Positions 1-8,827 of a stretch of 64,000 nt of DNA are shown piece after piece; positions within the stretch are counted from its first letter, which is position 1, and the number at the start of each line of letters is the position of its first letter. This DNA is from Flavobacterium eburneipallidum (GTDB taxonomy: Bacteria; Bacteroidota; Bacteroidia; Flavobacteriales; Flavobacteriaceae). The position numbers and the translations under genes were made by a program. Location: assembly GCF_027111355.2 (NCBI RefSeq), contig NZ_CP114291.2, positions 1,240,001-1,304,000 on the forward strand, written 5' to 3'. Below the pieces are notes generated by a model, which did not search any database, was not told the DNA's origin, and was given only the letters and a program-made list of their open reading frames with translations.

Positions 1-869
1 CATCCGTAGAAGGTGTAACCCATCAAAGTTGGAACAGGCAAAGTTGATGAAATTCCTTCGGTGTATGCTGTTGGAGTCAAACCTGTTAATATTGAACCAT
101 CAATTGAGTTTAGATATGAAATACTATAGGTGTTAACCGCTTTAAATTCTGCTACATAAGTAACATTTGAAGCTATAGCAAAAGTAACCGGATTAGCTGT
201 CGAAACAGGATTTCCGTTAGCATCTACCCATCGAACGAAATTGTAACCAAAATTAGCTGTTGCCGTTAGACTTATTTGCGTTCCATCAACAAATTGACTG
301 CCTAATTGATTCGAAGTTATTGTACCCGATGCAGCAGGACTTACATTGGTCGTTAAACTATAGGAGACTGCGGAGGCATTGGTAATTTTTTCAAAATAAT
401 CAAAATTGCCTACATAGTTATTCCCTGTGACAGGTTTAAATACGAAATACAAATCATGTGTACCTGTTGTTTGGGCTATGCTAACAGGGATAATTTGATA
501 TGTTGTCCAGTTTCCAGTGGAAGTAGTATTGATGTTGGCTGTACCAATTAAAGTACCATTAACGGCATCTATTCTTATTTCAACAGTTCCAGCCAAAGTC
601 CCAATAGTTGGCGACCCAGTTTGTGTTCTACTGGCAGCTGCAATATCAAAACGGGTATCATATTGATTAAAGACGTGTCCTGTGAATTTAATCCAATATC
701 CATTTCTACAATTTCCTATATTCTTACCGCCAGAAAGAGCAGTATTAGTTTCTATAGATACTCCATTAAAATCATTATAATTTTCGGCCTCGATTCGCTG
801 AATGGTTTGCGAAAACCCTATTACTGAAAAGAATATCAGTAACAGGGTAATAGAAAATTGTTTTTTCAT
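1..869 (-). CDS. Exported CBM6 protein with InlB-like repeats, 3' end cut by window edge (candidate pectin-active enzyme)
   Basis: The frame is open from an ATG at 869 to base 1, giving 289 codons without a stop, so the C-terminus is missing. Residues 1-20 are a signal peptide ending in IGFSQ. Residues about 25-150 form a CBM6-like carbohydrate-binding module that closely parallels the N-terminus of the pectin methylesterase just upstream (both contain WIKFTGHVFNQYD). A repeat containing FGYNFVRWVDANG follows, then a second one (MGYTFYG) of the Listeria-Bacteroides type. It lies 6 bases after the CE8 gene, so it is the last visible member of the pectin operon. The catalytic domain would lie left of base 1. 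A pectate lyase or second esterase is an inference from context only. Confidence 0.8.
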   Translation of the reverse strand, partial: MKKQFSITLLLIFFSVIGFSQTIQRIEAENYNDFNGVSIETNTALSGGKNIGNCRNGYWIKFTGHVFNQYDTRFDIAAASRTQTGSPTIGTLAGTVEIRIDAVNGTLIGTANINTTSTGNWTTYQIIPVSIAQTTGTHDLYFVFKPVTGNNYVGNFDYFEKITNASAVSYSLTTNVSPAASGTITSNQLGSQFVDGTQISLTATANFGYNFVRWVDANGNPVSTANPVTFAIASNVTYVAEFKAVNTYSISYLNSIDGSILTGLTPTAYTEGISSTLPVPTLMGYTFYG

Positions 870-875
870 TTCAGT

Positions 876-3800
876 CTAGTTTTTGATCACTTTCACGTTA
901 TAAATAACTCCTTCTACGCTTTTCAAGCTAACAATATAAATGCCTGAATTCAAATTGCTTAAATCTACAGAACGAGTCGTTGGCAAAACGCCTGCTTTTA
1001 GCTTTTGTCCTTGCATTGAATACACATCATAATTTAGACTTCCAATTCCTTCAGGCAATGTTAGATTCACAACACCATTTGTAGGGATTGGATACGCACT
1101 CACGCCATTAGATACTTTGATTGATTCTAATCCTAAAGTACTGATGGTTCTTTTAGCACTCAAACCACCATATTCACTAACTGCTTGTACCGCATATTCG
1201 TGTTGTCCGCTTGCTGAAGTATCTACATAAGTGGCATCAGTTGTAATTGCTAACACCTTATTATCTCTAGTCACGACATAACAAATAGCATATTTATTGT
1301 CATCCCATTTAAGAGTATTGTTTCCAAGATTAGAAAGATTCGCTGGTGCTTCAACTTGTTCTACCACTAAACGCGGATTCCATTGGTCTGTTCCGGAAAG
1401 AACATTTTCTATGGTATATTCGTCTGCCTGTGCTTTGGTCAAAACTGGATTGTAATTTCCTGTTTGAGGCACACTATTTACATTAAAAACATTGGTTCTA
1501 TTAGCAGTATTAATAGCTACTCCATTACCATTCACACTATTGTATTCTGCAAAAAGTGCTGGTACCGTTCCCATGCTTGCCCAACCTTGAGTGTTAGGTT
1601 CGTTGATCATCGTGGTATTCAAATAAACTGCTCTTGGAGCATTTTGCCAAGGACGTCCCAAATAATATCCAGAAACTGCAGTAATGGTATTGTTGTTGAA
1701 AATATACCCGTAAGGATCGGTGGCATTATGAAGTGGAGCGACAATATACCCCTCTGCAACAGAAACCAATTTACATTCTTCAAACCAATGTGTTCCACCT
1801 CCACAAATAAAATCTACATCACCTTCGATGGTTGATTTGTAATAAAAACTTCTGTTACCACCTGTAACTTGAGTGTCTTGTTTGCTTCTGAGTCTAATTC
1901 CGTTATACACATTTCTGTCTCCCGCAGGATTAAGTGCTGGTCTTTGTCCAGAAGTTGTAATTCCGTCTTTATGCTCAATGGTTATATTTTCCATATACAA
2001 ATCATTGGCTTCGATGGAGAGAACGGCGTTTTTTAAACCCCATCCTGGATTTCCTTGAAGAATTACATCCTTTGATTGGGCAATCAGGGAAACATTATTT
2101 TTGCCTGCAGGAAGTTGAAGCACTATCCCTTGAGGATTGGTTCCATCACCACCTAAATTATAAGTTCCGTTGGTAATCAACACCAAAAATCTCGTTGATG
2201 AATTAGAGGGTGCTTTAGTAAATGCTTCGGCAATAGTTTTTACATATTTTCCTGAAGCTATTTGGTCAACAGTAGCATTGGCATCCACAATTAAATCAAA
2301 ATTACGTTTAACGGCAATTGGTTTTTCCATTGTTTTAAATGACAAACTAACCATAGCTGCATCATTATTGGAAAGATCGCGAACAAAGCCTGCTGGTAAA
2401 CTAAAGGTATATTGTTTGTTGTATTCTAAACCGTAATAACTGAATTTTACCGTTTTATTTACAAATTCTGCATTCAAATTTTTACCATCAAGAGTTGCTT
2501 GCCCAGTTCCAAATTTTACTTTTTCATCATAAGTCAGGATAATGTTTCCACTAGCACCAACGGTTGTTGCAGCTGCAACAGGAAGGGTTGATTGAAGTAC
2601 CGGAGCAATAGCATCCGTAACCAAAACTTCTTCCGCCGTGACCATAACGTTAGATACTACCGTTGCTGTTACGTCTATAGCGTTTCCGTGTTTTGGTCCA
2701 GTTACATTAGGAAACCATCTGAGATACACTTTTGTTTTTCCTTCTGCTTCCACTGGCAATATTCCTCCAATTGAAGTGATTGAGCTTGAATTTATGGTAG
2801 TTAAGCTGGAAACATTTACAAAGTTTGTACCGTCAAGCGAATATTGCAAAGTCCATTCGTCGCAACCATAATAATAACCGATGAGTCCCGAGGACACATT
2901 AATGTTTTTGTATCCAACCGTTGAGAAAGACGTCATAAAATAAAAGAAATCTCCTCTAATGGTATTCCATACACAAAACCCGTTTCTTCCGCCTCTATTC
3001 AAAACCCTCACGTTGGGAGTTACGATATTGTCATTGATGTTATACGCAAACAACTGTGGCCTGTTGTCAACATTGGAGTATAATTCAGCAATCCTAGGAT
3101 GAGCATATTGGTCAGTCTTGAATGTCCATCCCGCTATAAAAGACTGGTTGTCATAAGTTCCTGTGATGCTCTTGTTGGCATCCATTGTTAATGTGGTACT
3201 CAAAGCGGTGGAGCCATCCGACCAATTACTGAATTTAACAATGTCATTTTCAATGGCCGTGATGGTCACATTTGTTCCAGCTTCATAAACAGAGAAAGCC
3301 CCATCCTTGCCGGCAGGAGAAACCGAATATTCTCCTAATCCAAATGCACCTGCAGTATTCACGGTCAAATTATAAGTGCTGACTGCTGCATATTCCGCCA
3401 CCAAAGTTGTATTGGAAGTAATCGTAAATGTATAAGGATTGGCCGTTGAAACCTGTACTCCATTGCCATCTACCCAACGAGTAAAATTATACCCAAAGTT
3501 CTTGTTTGCTGTTAATGTTACCGCGGTTCCTTGATTTAATGTGCTGCCCCCAGGATTCGAACTAATTGTTCCTGATGCAGCAGGGCTGACATTGGTGGTC
3601 AAAGTGTAAGTAATTGCTGTGGGATCATTAGTCACTTTTTCGAAATAATCTAAATTGAATAAATAACCTGTGTTTGTTGGATGTTTAAAAACTAGGTACA
3701 AATCGTGTGTACCCGTCGTTGAGGTAATTGAAGTTGAAAACTTTTTGTAATCGCTCCATCCTGTACTCCCAGATACTGTTGCAGTTCCTATCAAAGTTCC

Positions 3801-4088
3801 GTCAGCAGCGTCCAGTCTAAATTCTATCGTTCCTCCAGTAGTTCCAGAAGCCGTAGCAGTGAAAGTGGCATCGTATTGGTTAAACACGTGTCCTGTGAAT
3901 TTAATCCAAGTATTATTTCTAATATAACCCACGTTTCCGCCTCCTGAAAGAGATGCATTCGTTTCGGCTCTTGCCCCAGAAGCCGTATTAAAAGTTTCGG
4001 CCTCAATCTTTTGAGTGGTTTGTGAAAAACCCATTGCTGAAAAAAGCATCAGCAACAAAAACATAAGGTATTGTTTTTTCATTTTCAT
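876..4088 (-). CDS. Multidomain pectin methylesterase (CE8) with CBM6 module and T9SS type A signal
   Basis: The product (1070 aa) should remove methyl esters from homogalacturonan outside the cell, preparing it for polygalacturonase. Residues 1-22 are a signal peptide. A CBM6-like module spans about 25-152 and two InlB-like repeats span about 160-312. A beta-rich region containing WTFKTDQYAHPRIAELYSN spans about 315-490 and a bacterial Ig-like domain about 495-587. The CE8 beta-helix covers about 597-905. Its expected catalytic set is visible: Q715, Q737-D738-T739, D759 in GDVDFICG and R812 in LGRPW. C762 replaces the second Phe/Ile often seen in that motif. Residues about 998-1070 look like a T9SS type A sorting domain (AYPIPTNG start, GIYIVSLKS), so the enzyme is probably surface-anchored or secreted. 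It follows GH28 by 74 bases. Confidence 0.93.
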   Translation of the reverse strand: MKMKKQYLMFLLLMLFSAMGFSQTTQKIEAETFNTASGARAETNASLSGGGNVGYIRNNTWIKFTGHVFNQYDATFTATASGTTGGTIEFRLDAADGTLIGTATVSGSTGWSDYKKFSTSITSTTGTHDLYLVFKHPTNTGYLFNLDYFEKVTNDPTAITYTLTTNVSPAASGTISSNPGGSTLNQGTAVTLTANKNFGYNFTRWVDGNGVQVSTANPYTFTITSNTTLVAEYAAVSTYNLTVNTAGAFGLGEYSVSPAGKDGAFSVYEAGTNVTITAIENDIVKFSNWSDGSTALSTTLTMDANKSITGTYDNQSFIAGWTFKTDQYAHPRIAELYSNVDNRPQLFAYNINDNIVTPNVRVLNRGGRNGFCVWNTIRGDFFYFMTSFSTVGYKNINVSSGLIGYYYGCDEWTLQYSLDGTNFVNVSSLTTINSSSITSIGGILPVEAEGKTKVYLRWFPNVTGPKHGNAIDVTATVVSNVMVTAEEVLVTDAIAPVLQSTLPVAAATTVGASGNIILTYDEKVKFGTGQATLDGKNLNAEFVNKTVKFSYYGLEYNKQYTFSLPAGFVRDLSNNDAAMVSLSFKTMEKPIAVKRNFDLIVDANATVDQIASGKYVKTIAEAFTKAPSNSSTRFLVLITNGTYNLGGDGTNPQGIVLQLPAGKNNVSLIAQSKDVILQGNPGWGLKNAVLSIEANDLYMENITIEHKDGITTSGQRPALNPAGDRNVYNGIRLRSKQDTQVTGGNRSFYYKSTIEGDVDFICGGGTHWFEECKLVSVAEGYIVAPLHNATDPYGYIFNNNTITAVSGYYLGRPWQNAPRAVYLNTTMINEPNTQGWASMGTVPALFAEYNSVNGNGVAINTANRTNVFNVNSVPQTGNYNPVLTKAQADEYTIENVLSGTDQWNPRLVVEQVEAPANLSNLGNNTLKWDDNKYAICYVVTRDNKVLAITTDATYVDTSASGQHEYAVQAVSEYGGLSAKRTISTLGLESIKVSNGVSAYPIPTNGVVNLTLPEGIGSLNYDVYSMQGQKLKAGVLPTTRSVDLSNLNSGIYIVSLKSVEGVIYNVKVIKN

Positions 4089-4162
4089 TTTGTTTGGTTT
4101 GTTAATAGTTAATTATTTCCTTTTTTTGTATAGTTGTTATAAGAACACTAATCAGTCCTCTT

Positions 4163-5833
4163 TTATTCTAATATTTTGACTTGATCTTTAATTGATTCCA
4201 ATACTTTTATATCCTTGTCAAAAACAATTTTCTTACCGTTTGTTTTGAATGAAATGGCTTGAGTAGAAGTACCACCAATCCAAAAAAGTTGGTTTTCGCC
4301 ACTAGATTTAAAATTTTCAAAAGTTACATTTTGGCTATTTGAAAAACTGGCTGCTATACCTAGTTTATCCAATCTTAAATCGATATTTTCAAAATTAATT
4401 TTACGAGCATAATTCATTTGGATACCAACATCTGATCGAATAATCATGTTTTTGAATTGGATGTTTTCAACAGGCATTTCTGGAATTCCTGTAATTTTCA
4501 TCGCTTGTTTGGCTCCGTTGACATAAATATTTTTGAAAAACATATTTCTGAAGGCTGGAGTTTCTTCTGATACCGTTTCTTTTTCCACAATCATTTCGCC
4601 AGTGATTGGGTCTTCGACTGCCCCCTTGGTAAAATAATAGAGGTTAAAATTGATGGCATCGGTTGGGATATTGTTCATTCGGATGTCTTCCATCCAAATA
4701 TTTTCGACCAAGCCACCACGCCCTCGAACAGACTTGAAACGCAAGCCGCAATCGGTGCCTATAAAAGTGAGATTCTTGGCAAAAATATTTCGAACGCCTC
4801 CCGACATTTCGCTCCCGATGACAAAGCCCCCATGAGCGTGATAGACAACACAATCTGTAATGACAAACAATTCTGTTGGTTTTCCTCGATCTCGACCTTC
4901 TTTGTCTTTGCCCGATTTGATACAAATAGCATCATCACCCACATCAAAACGACAATTGGTCACAGTACCAATTCGGCAAGATTCAATATCAAGGCCATCA
5001 CCATTTTGCGAATACCAAGGGTTGCGAATGGTTAGATTATTCAATGTTATATGCTCGCACATCAATGGATTAATATTCCAAGCAGGAGAGTTTTGAAAAG
5101 TAACGCCATCCAGCAGTAGTTTTTTGCAATTGACAAAACTTACCATCACGGGGCGTAATGCCTGCTTATAAGGTTCCATATTTTCAACAGTTGCTTTTTT
5201 AGGCAGTTTGTCTTTGTGTTCATTTCCGATTAATGCTTCTTCCGATGGATACCAAATTTTACCATCTTTAGAAAGTACACCTCCTGATTTAACAAGCTCA
5301 TCCCATTGTACTGCTGTCATTTTTCCAATTTTAATTGGACGCCATTTAGAACCATTTCCATCAAAAATGCCTTCACCTGTAATGGCTACATTTTCTAAAT
5401 CAACTCCCATAATTGGTGACTCGCATCGCAGCACTTTTTTCCCTTCAAAATAAGATTCTATTAGTTTGTATTGCTTTAGATCACCTGTGAATGAAATGAA
5501 AGCACCGTTTTTGGTATGCAGATTTACGTTAGATTTCATTTTGATAGGACCTGTTGTCCACGATCCAGAAGGAATCACAACAACGCCTCCACCAGATTCT
5601 GAACATTTTTGAATAGCCTCATTAATCGCTTTGGTACAAAGTACTTCAGTGTTTGGAACAGCTCCAAAAGCTGTAATATTCAAAGTATCTTCTTTAAATA
5701 TTGGAATTTGCACCTCTGGCATTTTGAAAGGAAGTTCTCCATGTCTATTATTAATTCCAGCAAGCGTTTTGTTGCTGTAAAAAATAATAGCCAACATTAA
5801 ACAAACCCAAAAAGTTGTTTTACTCTTCATCAT
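4163..5833 (-). CDS. Polygalacturonase (GH28)
   Basis: The 556-aa protein hydrolyses alpha-1,4 bonds between galacturonic acid residues of demethylated pectin. A hydrophobic signal at residues 5-26 indicates export to the periplasm or surface. The right-handed beta-helix begins near residue 50 (NITAFGAVPN). The GH28 catalytic signature is complete: D279 in NGDGLD, D300-D301 in VGDDAICIKSG, H334 in HAHGGFVIGSEMSGG and R365/K367 in LRFKS. The GGFVIGSEMSGG form is common in Bacteroidota enzymes annotated as exo-type, which is a family inference. There is no T9SS domain, unlike the neighbouring esterase. Two ATG codons occur in tandem at 5833 and 5830. The gene starts 6 bases after GH105 and is probably translationally coupled to it. 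Confidence 0.94.
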   Translation of the reverse strand: MMKSKTTFWVCLMLAIIFYSNKTLAGINNRHGELPFKMPEVQIPIFKEDTLNITAFGAVPNTEVLCTKAINEAIQKCSESGGGVVVIPSGSWTTGPIKMKSNVNLHTKNGAFISFTGDLKQYKLIESYFEGKKVLRCESPIMGVDLENVAITGEGIFDGNGSKWRPIKIGKMTAVQWDELVKSGGVLSKDGKIWYPSEEALIGNEHKDKLPKKATVENMEPYKQALRPVMVSFVNCKKLLLDGVTFQNSPAWNINPLMCEHITLNNLTIRNPWYSQNGDGLDIESCRIGTVTNCRFDVGDDAICIKSGKDKEGRDRGKPTELFVITDCVVYHAHGGFVIGSEMSGGVRNIFAKNLTFIGTDCGLRFKSVRGRGGLVENIWMEDIRMNNIPTDAINFNLYYFTKGAVEDPITGEMIVEKETVSEETPAFRNMFFKNIYVNGAKQAMKITGIPEMPVENIQFKNMIIRSDVGIQMNYARKINFENIDLRLDKLGIAASFSNSQNVTFENFKSSGENQLFWIGGTSTQAISFKTNGKKIVFDKDIKVLESIKDQVKILE

Positions 5834-5839
5834 AATAAT

Positions 5840-7075
5840 TTATCTTTTTAAGACTTTATTTTTATCCAAAATCATTTGCAATTCAATCCCTGCCATAACA
5901 AAAGGACCAACAGCTTTGGCATCATTGTCGCCAATAGGTTCTGAAATATAGTATTCGAATGACCCGTCTCGGTCTTCTGGTTTTTTTCCTCCTAATCCTG
6001 CCACAGAACAACATCTTGTAATAGAAATTGTTTTATCGGGATTTTCTTTTACAAACTGTTTAAGAATTCCGTTAAAACCAATTCTTGCCGATTTCAGAAA
6101 TTTATCCCCTACATATCCTTTTCTATATGCTTTGGCAAACGAATAGACAAACATTGTAGAGCAAGTAGATTCTAGATAATTGCCTTTTCGACTAGGTCGA
6201 TCCATCACTTGCCACCATACTCCTGAATCTTTTTCCTGTGCTTTGAGAACCGCTGTGAACACTTTTTGAACACTATTTATCAAATTTTTTTTCTTGGGAT
6301 GATTATCCGGAACAAAATCTAAAATATCAACTAAAGCCATACAATACCAACCTTGAGCACGTCCCCATATATGTGAAGAAAGTCCAGTTTCTTTGTTTGC
6401 CCAAAATTGTGTGCGTTTTTCATCATATCCATGAAAATTCAATCCCGTTTTTGAATCAAAAGTGTGTTTTTGAATGAGTTCTATTTGTAAAATGGCATCA
6501 TCAATAGCTTTCGGTACATTGAAAACGGTGCCATATTGTGCTGAAAATGGATCAGTCATATACACACCATCCAGCCACATTTGCCAAGGATAACTTTTTT
6601 TATGCCAATAACCTCCGTCTGAATTTCTTGGATGTGTTTCTAACTGTTTGTGAAGTATGTCCATTGCTATTTTATAGCGTTCTTCACCTGTTTTCTTATA
6701 AATTTCAAAAAGGATTTTTCCAGAGTTTATTAAATCTAGACTATATTTTTCTAATGAATATCCACCTAGTATTTTTCCTTCCTTGTCAATAAGTTGATCA
6801 GCATAAGAAATTCCATAATCCCAATATTTTTGTTCTTTGGTATAATCATATAATTTTTGGTTGGCAAGTGTTACCAAACCATTTGTATAGTTCCATTTTG
6901 GAAATTTTACTCCATCCAGAAATACTGGATTGGGAACACGTTTTTGATCAGAATCAGCCATTTTTTTAGCCCATTCGATTGGTGTTATTTGTAATTCATT
7001 CTTTTTAGATTGTCCAAAAGCAACTAATTGACAAATCATTAAAGTGAGAACACAATATTTAATTTTAGGTATCAT
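5840..7075 (-). CDS. Unsaturated rhamnogalacturonyl/galacturonyl hydrolase (GH105)
   Basis: GH105 enzymes act on the unsaturated 4,5-delta-galacturonate left at the non-reducing end by pectin or rhamnogalacturonan lyases, using vinyl ether hydration. I chose the ATG at 7075 because it begins a clean signal peptide (MIPKIKYCVLTLMICQL, cleavage after AFGQ). The frame also runs upstream to 7147, but without a plausible start. The product is 411 aa. Family landmarks are WLDGVYMTDPF around residue 169, with the catalytic Asp, and SHIWGRAQGWY around 237-244. The fold should be an alpha6/alpha6 barrel. The presence of GH105 implies that a polysaccharide lyase supplies its substrate. None is seen complete in the window. 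The start lies 90 bases after the upstream lipoprotein gene, and a hairpin sits in that gap. Confidence 0.92.
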   Translation of the reverse strand: MIPKIKYCVLTLMICQLVAFGQSKKNELQITPIEWAKKMADSDQKRVPNPVFLDGVKFPKWNYTNGLVTLANQKLYDYTKEQKYWDYGISYADQLIDKEGKILGGYSLEKYSLDLINSGKILFEIYKKTGEERYKIAMDILHKQLETHPRNSDGGYWHKKSYPWQMWLDGVYMTDPFSAQYGTVFNVPKAIDDAILQIELIQKHTFDSKTGLNFHGYDEKRTQFWANKETGLSSHIWGRAQGWYCMALVDILDFVPDNHPKKKNLINSVQKVFTAVLKAQEKDSGVWWQVMDRPSRKGNYLESTCSTMFVYSFAKAYRKGYVGDKFLKSARIGFNGILKQFVKENPDKTISITRCCSVAGLGGKKPEDRDGSFEYYISEPIGDNDAKAVGPFVMAGIELQMILDKNKVLKR

Positions 7076-7109
7076 AATTTTTAAATTATTCCCATTTGTA
7101 ATTTTAGGT

Positions 7110-7140
7110 AAAAGAAGTGTCCAAATAAGACACTTCTTTT
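7110..7140 (-). terminator. Hairpin inside the pectin operon (attenuator or RNA-processing stem)
   Basis: A perfect 12-bp inverted repeat (arms 7110-7121 and 7129-7140, loop 7 nt) lies between the DUF4957-type lipoprotein and GH105 genes. On the transcribed strand the distal arm ends in TTTT but no longer U-tract follows, so full termination is uncertain. It separates the uptake genes (SusC, SusD, lipoproteins) from the enzyme genes. Confidence 0.6.
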
Positions 7141-7165
7141 TCAACAAAAATTAACTGACAAAAGT

Positions 7166-8815
7166 TTATGGAAGCCATCTTACATCTCCAACCTTATTGG
7201 TAACAATTGGAGAATTTGAATCTTTAATTTTTAAATTTCCTACTTTTGGATCTACAAATAAGTTTAGTGCACTAATTCCTAATGCGGTTCCTTGAATACT
7301 TGTTGGCCCCAGTAAATAATCTGTAGTGGTGTAGTTATTACTGTATTGTTGTGTACTACCTGCGGCAATGGCTTGTATCACTTTTCCGCAAGGAGAAGCC
7401 AATAAAACATTTTTGAAAACCAAAGTTGAACCTACAGCAGCTGGAATATTAATTAAAGACCTATTATAGGCATAATCATAAATTGTTACATTGTTGTATT
7501 CCAAATAAATTGGATAGGTAGAAGTACCATAATCGAACAAATTTCTGAAGTTTAGCGTATTATTGGTTGTTCCATAATAATCTTTCATGAAAGTACAATT
7601 ATTGAAAACCGCTCTTTTAAAGTTATCTGCTCCAGCCGAACCTAGGGCAAATGTTCCGTAAGGACCAGAGTGACCTCCAACGTCTTGAAGAGTACAATAA
7701 CTCATTTCAAAGTTGCCTACTTCTTTGTATTTACCATTCCCTTGATGTCTCCAAAAACCTCTTTTGAAATAATTGAATACACAGTTATAGAAAGTAATTT
7801 CATCGATTTTCCACGAAGTTCCACTGTTGAAGAAATAACTAGCATCTATGGTCTGATAAAAACGAATGTTTTCAAAAGCTAAAGCCGACAAATAAGCCCC
7901 TTCAGCTATGTTCCAATTTCCGTTTAATTCAATTTGAGGACGCTCGCCTTGTGTACTTCCTATGAGTCTAAATCCTTTTGAAATGGTAAAAGGAGTCACT
8001 TTGAATAGCGAACCCGCTTCTAGGAAATATTCTGTTCCTTCAGGTATCTTGGGATCTAAATTGTTAGCTCTCAAGATAGCATCCAAATCCATTCCTTTCA
8101 TGATCAAAATTTGTCCAGCTGATGGCCCTGCCGAACGGAAAGTTACCTGATTGTATGGCCTGTCATAAATACGTGTTTTATTAGTATCATACACATTTAC
8201 GTTGTAGGCTGTACTTTTTTCCAAACCTTCCACTTTAGCTTGACCAATTCTTATTTCTTCAGTTGTTAACTTACGACCAATTGAAGGAAGTAATTTGTCA
8301 CTTGCAGGTGCAACAGAAATACTATCCACTGGATTCGCTACATCCATCTTCCAACTTACAGTTACATCCGTTTCGCTAATATTTACCTTCTCCACTTTGT
8401 TCAATATTTGGGCATAAGGCGGACGATCTTCTGTCAATGCGGCCGTATAACTCCATTGTGAATTGAATTTTGTATTGTTTTTATTGGCACGAACCCGAAT
8501 GTAATACTGTGTTTTGTATGGAATATCATCCATCAAAATTTGTGTTTCGGTAAGGGTATAGGACTTGAACAAACTGGTATAGTAATTGTCCAAGTGCAAT
8601 TCAACCGTGTAGGAATCAGCATCGTTTACTTTGTACCATACCAAAGCGATGGAATTACTTTTTACCAAAGGAGCCGCAAGTACAAACTTGGGTTGAAACA
8701 AATCGCCAACCTCATTGTATGCCAAATCATCTTCTTGACAAGAAGTAAACATTCCTCCAAGCATAATCATGCTGAAGAATGTTAAAATAAAAATTATTCT
8801 TTTTGAATTTTTCAT
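7166..8815 (-). CDS. Surface lipoprotein of the DUF4957/DUF5123 type, pectin PUL
   Basis: The 549-aa protein has a lipoprotein signal (MIMLGGMFTSC, lipidated Cys about 26), so it should sit in the outer membrane. Two fibronectin-III-like segments follow: about 45-130, with AYTEDRPPY-like closure, and about 135-230. The C-terminal half (about 235-549) is a beta-helix-like region rich in short Asn/Phe ladders, such as FYNCVFNYFKRGFW and FNNCTFMKDYYG. This layout matches the DUF4957 plus DUF5123 proteins that accompany SusC/SusD in pectin loci. I infer glycan binding, because no pectate lyase catalytic residues are recognisable. It lies 12 bases after SusD and ends before the operon hairpin. Confidence 0.8.
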   Translation of the reverse strand: MKNSKRIIFILTFFSMIMLGGMFTSCQEDDLAYNEVGDLFQPKFVLAAPLVKSNSIALVWYKVNDADSYTVELHLDNYYTSLFKSYTLTETQILMDDIPYKTQYYIRVRANKNNTKFNSQWSYTAALTEDRPPYAQILNKVEKVNISETDVTVSWKMDVANPVDSISVAPASDKLLPSIGRKLTTEEIRIGQAKVEGLEKSTAYNVNVYDTNKTRIYDRPYNQVTFRSAGPSAGQILIMKGMDLDAILRANNLDPKIPEGTEYFLEAGSLFKVTPFTISKGFRLIGSTQGERPQIELNGNWNIAEGAYLSALAFENIRFYQTIDASYFFNSGTSWKIDEITFYNCVFNYFKRGFWRHQGNGKYKEVGNFEMSYCTLQDVGGHSGPYGTFALGSAGADNFKRAVFNNCTFMKDYYGTTNNTLNFRNLFDYGTSTYPIYLEYNNVTIYDYAYNRSLINIPAAVGSTLVFKNVLLASPCGKVIQAIAAGSTQQYSNNYTTTDYLLGPTSIQGTALGISALNLFVDPKVGNLKIKDSNSPIVTNKVGDVRWLP

Positions 8816-8827
8816 ACTATAAATAAT

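Noticed and set aside
1383..1835. 150-codon plus-strand frame
   Set aside because: It lies inside the pectin methylesterase gene on the opposite strand, with no family-like features. The real gene has all CE8 residues.
7166..8815. Pectate lyase annotation for the DUF4957-type lipoprotein
   Set aside because: The beta-helix resembles lyases, but I see no catalytic Arg/Lys or calcium-binding Asp pattern of a known PL family.
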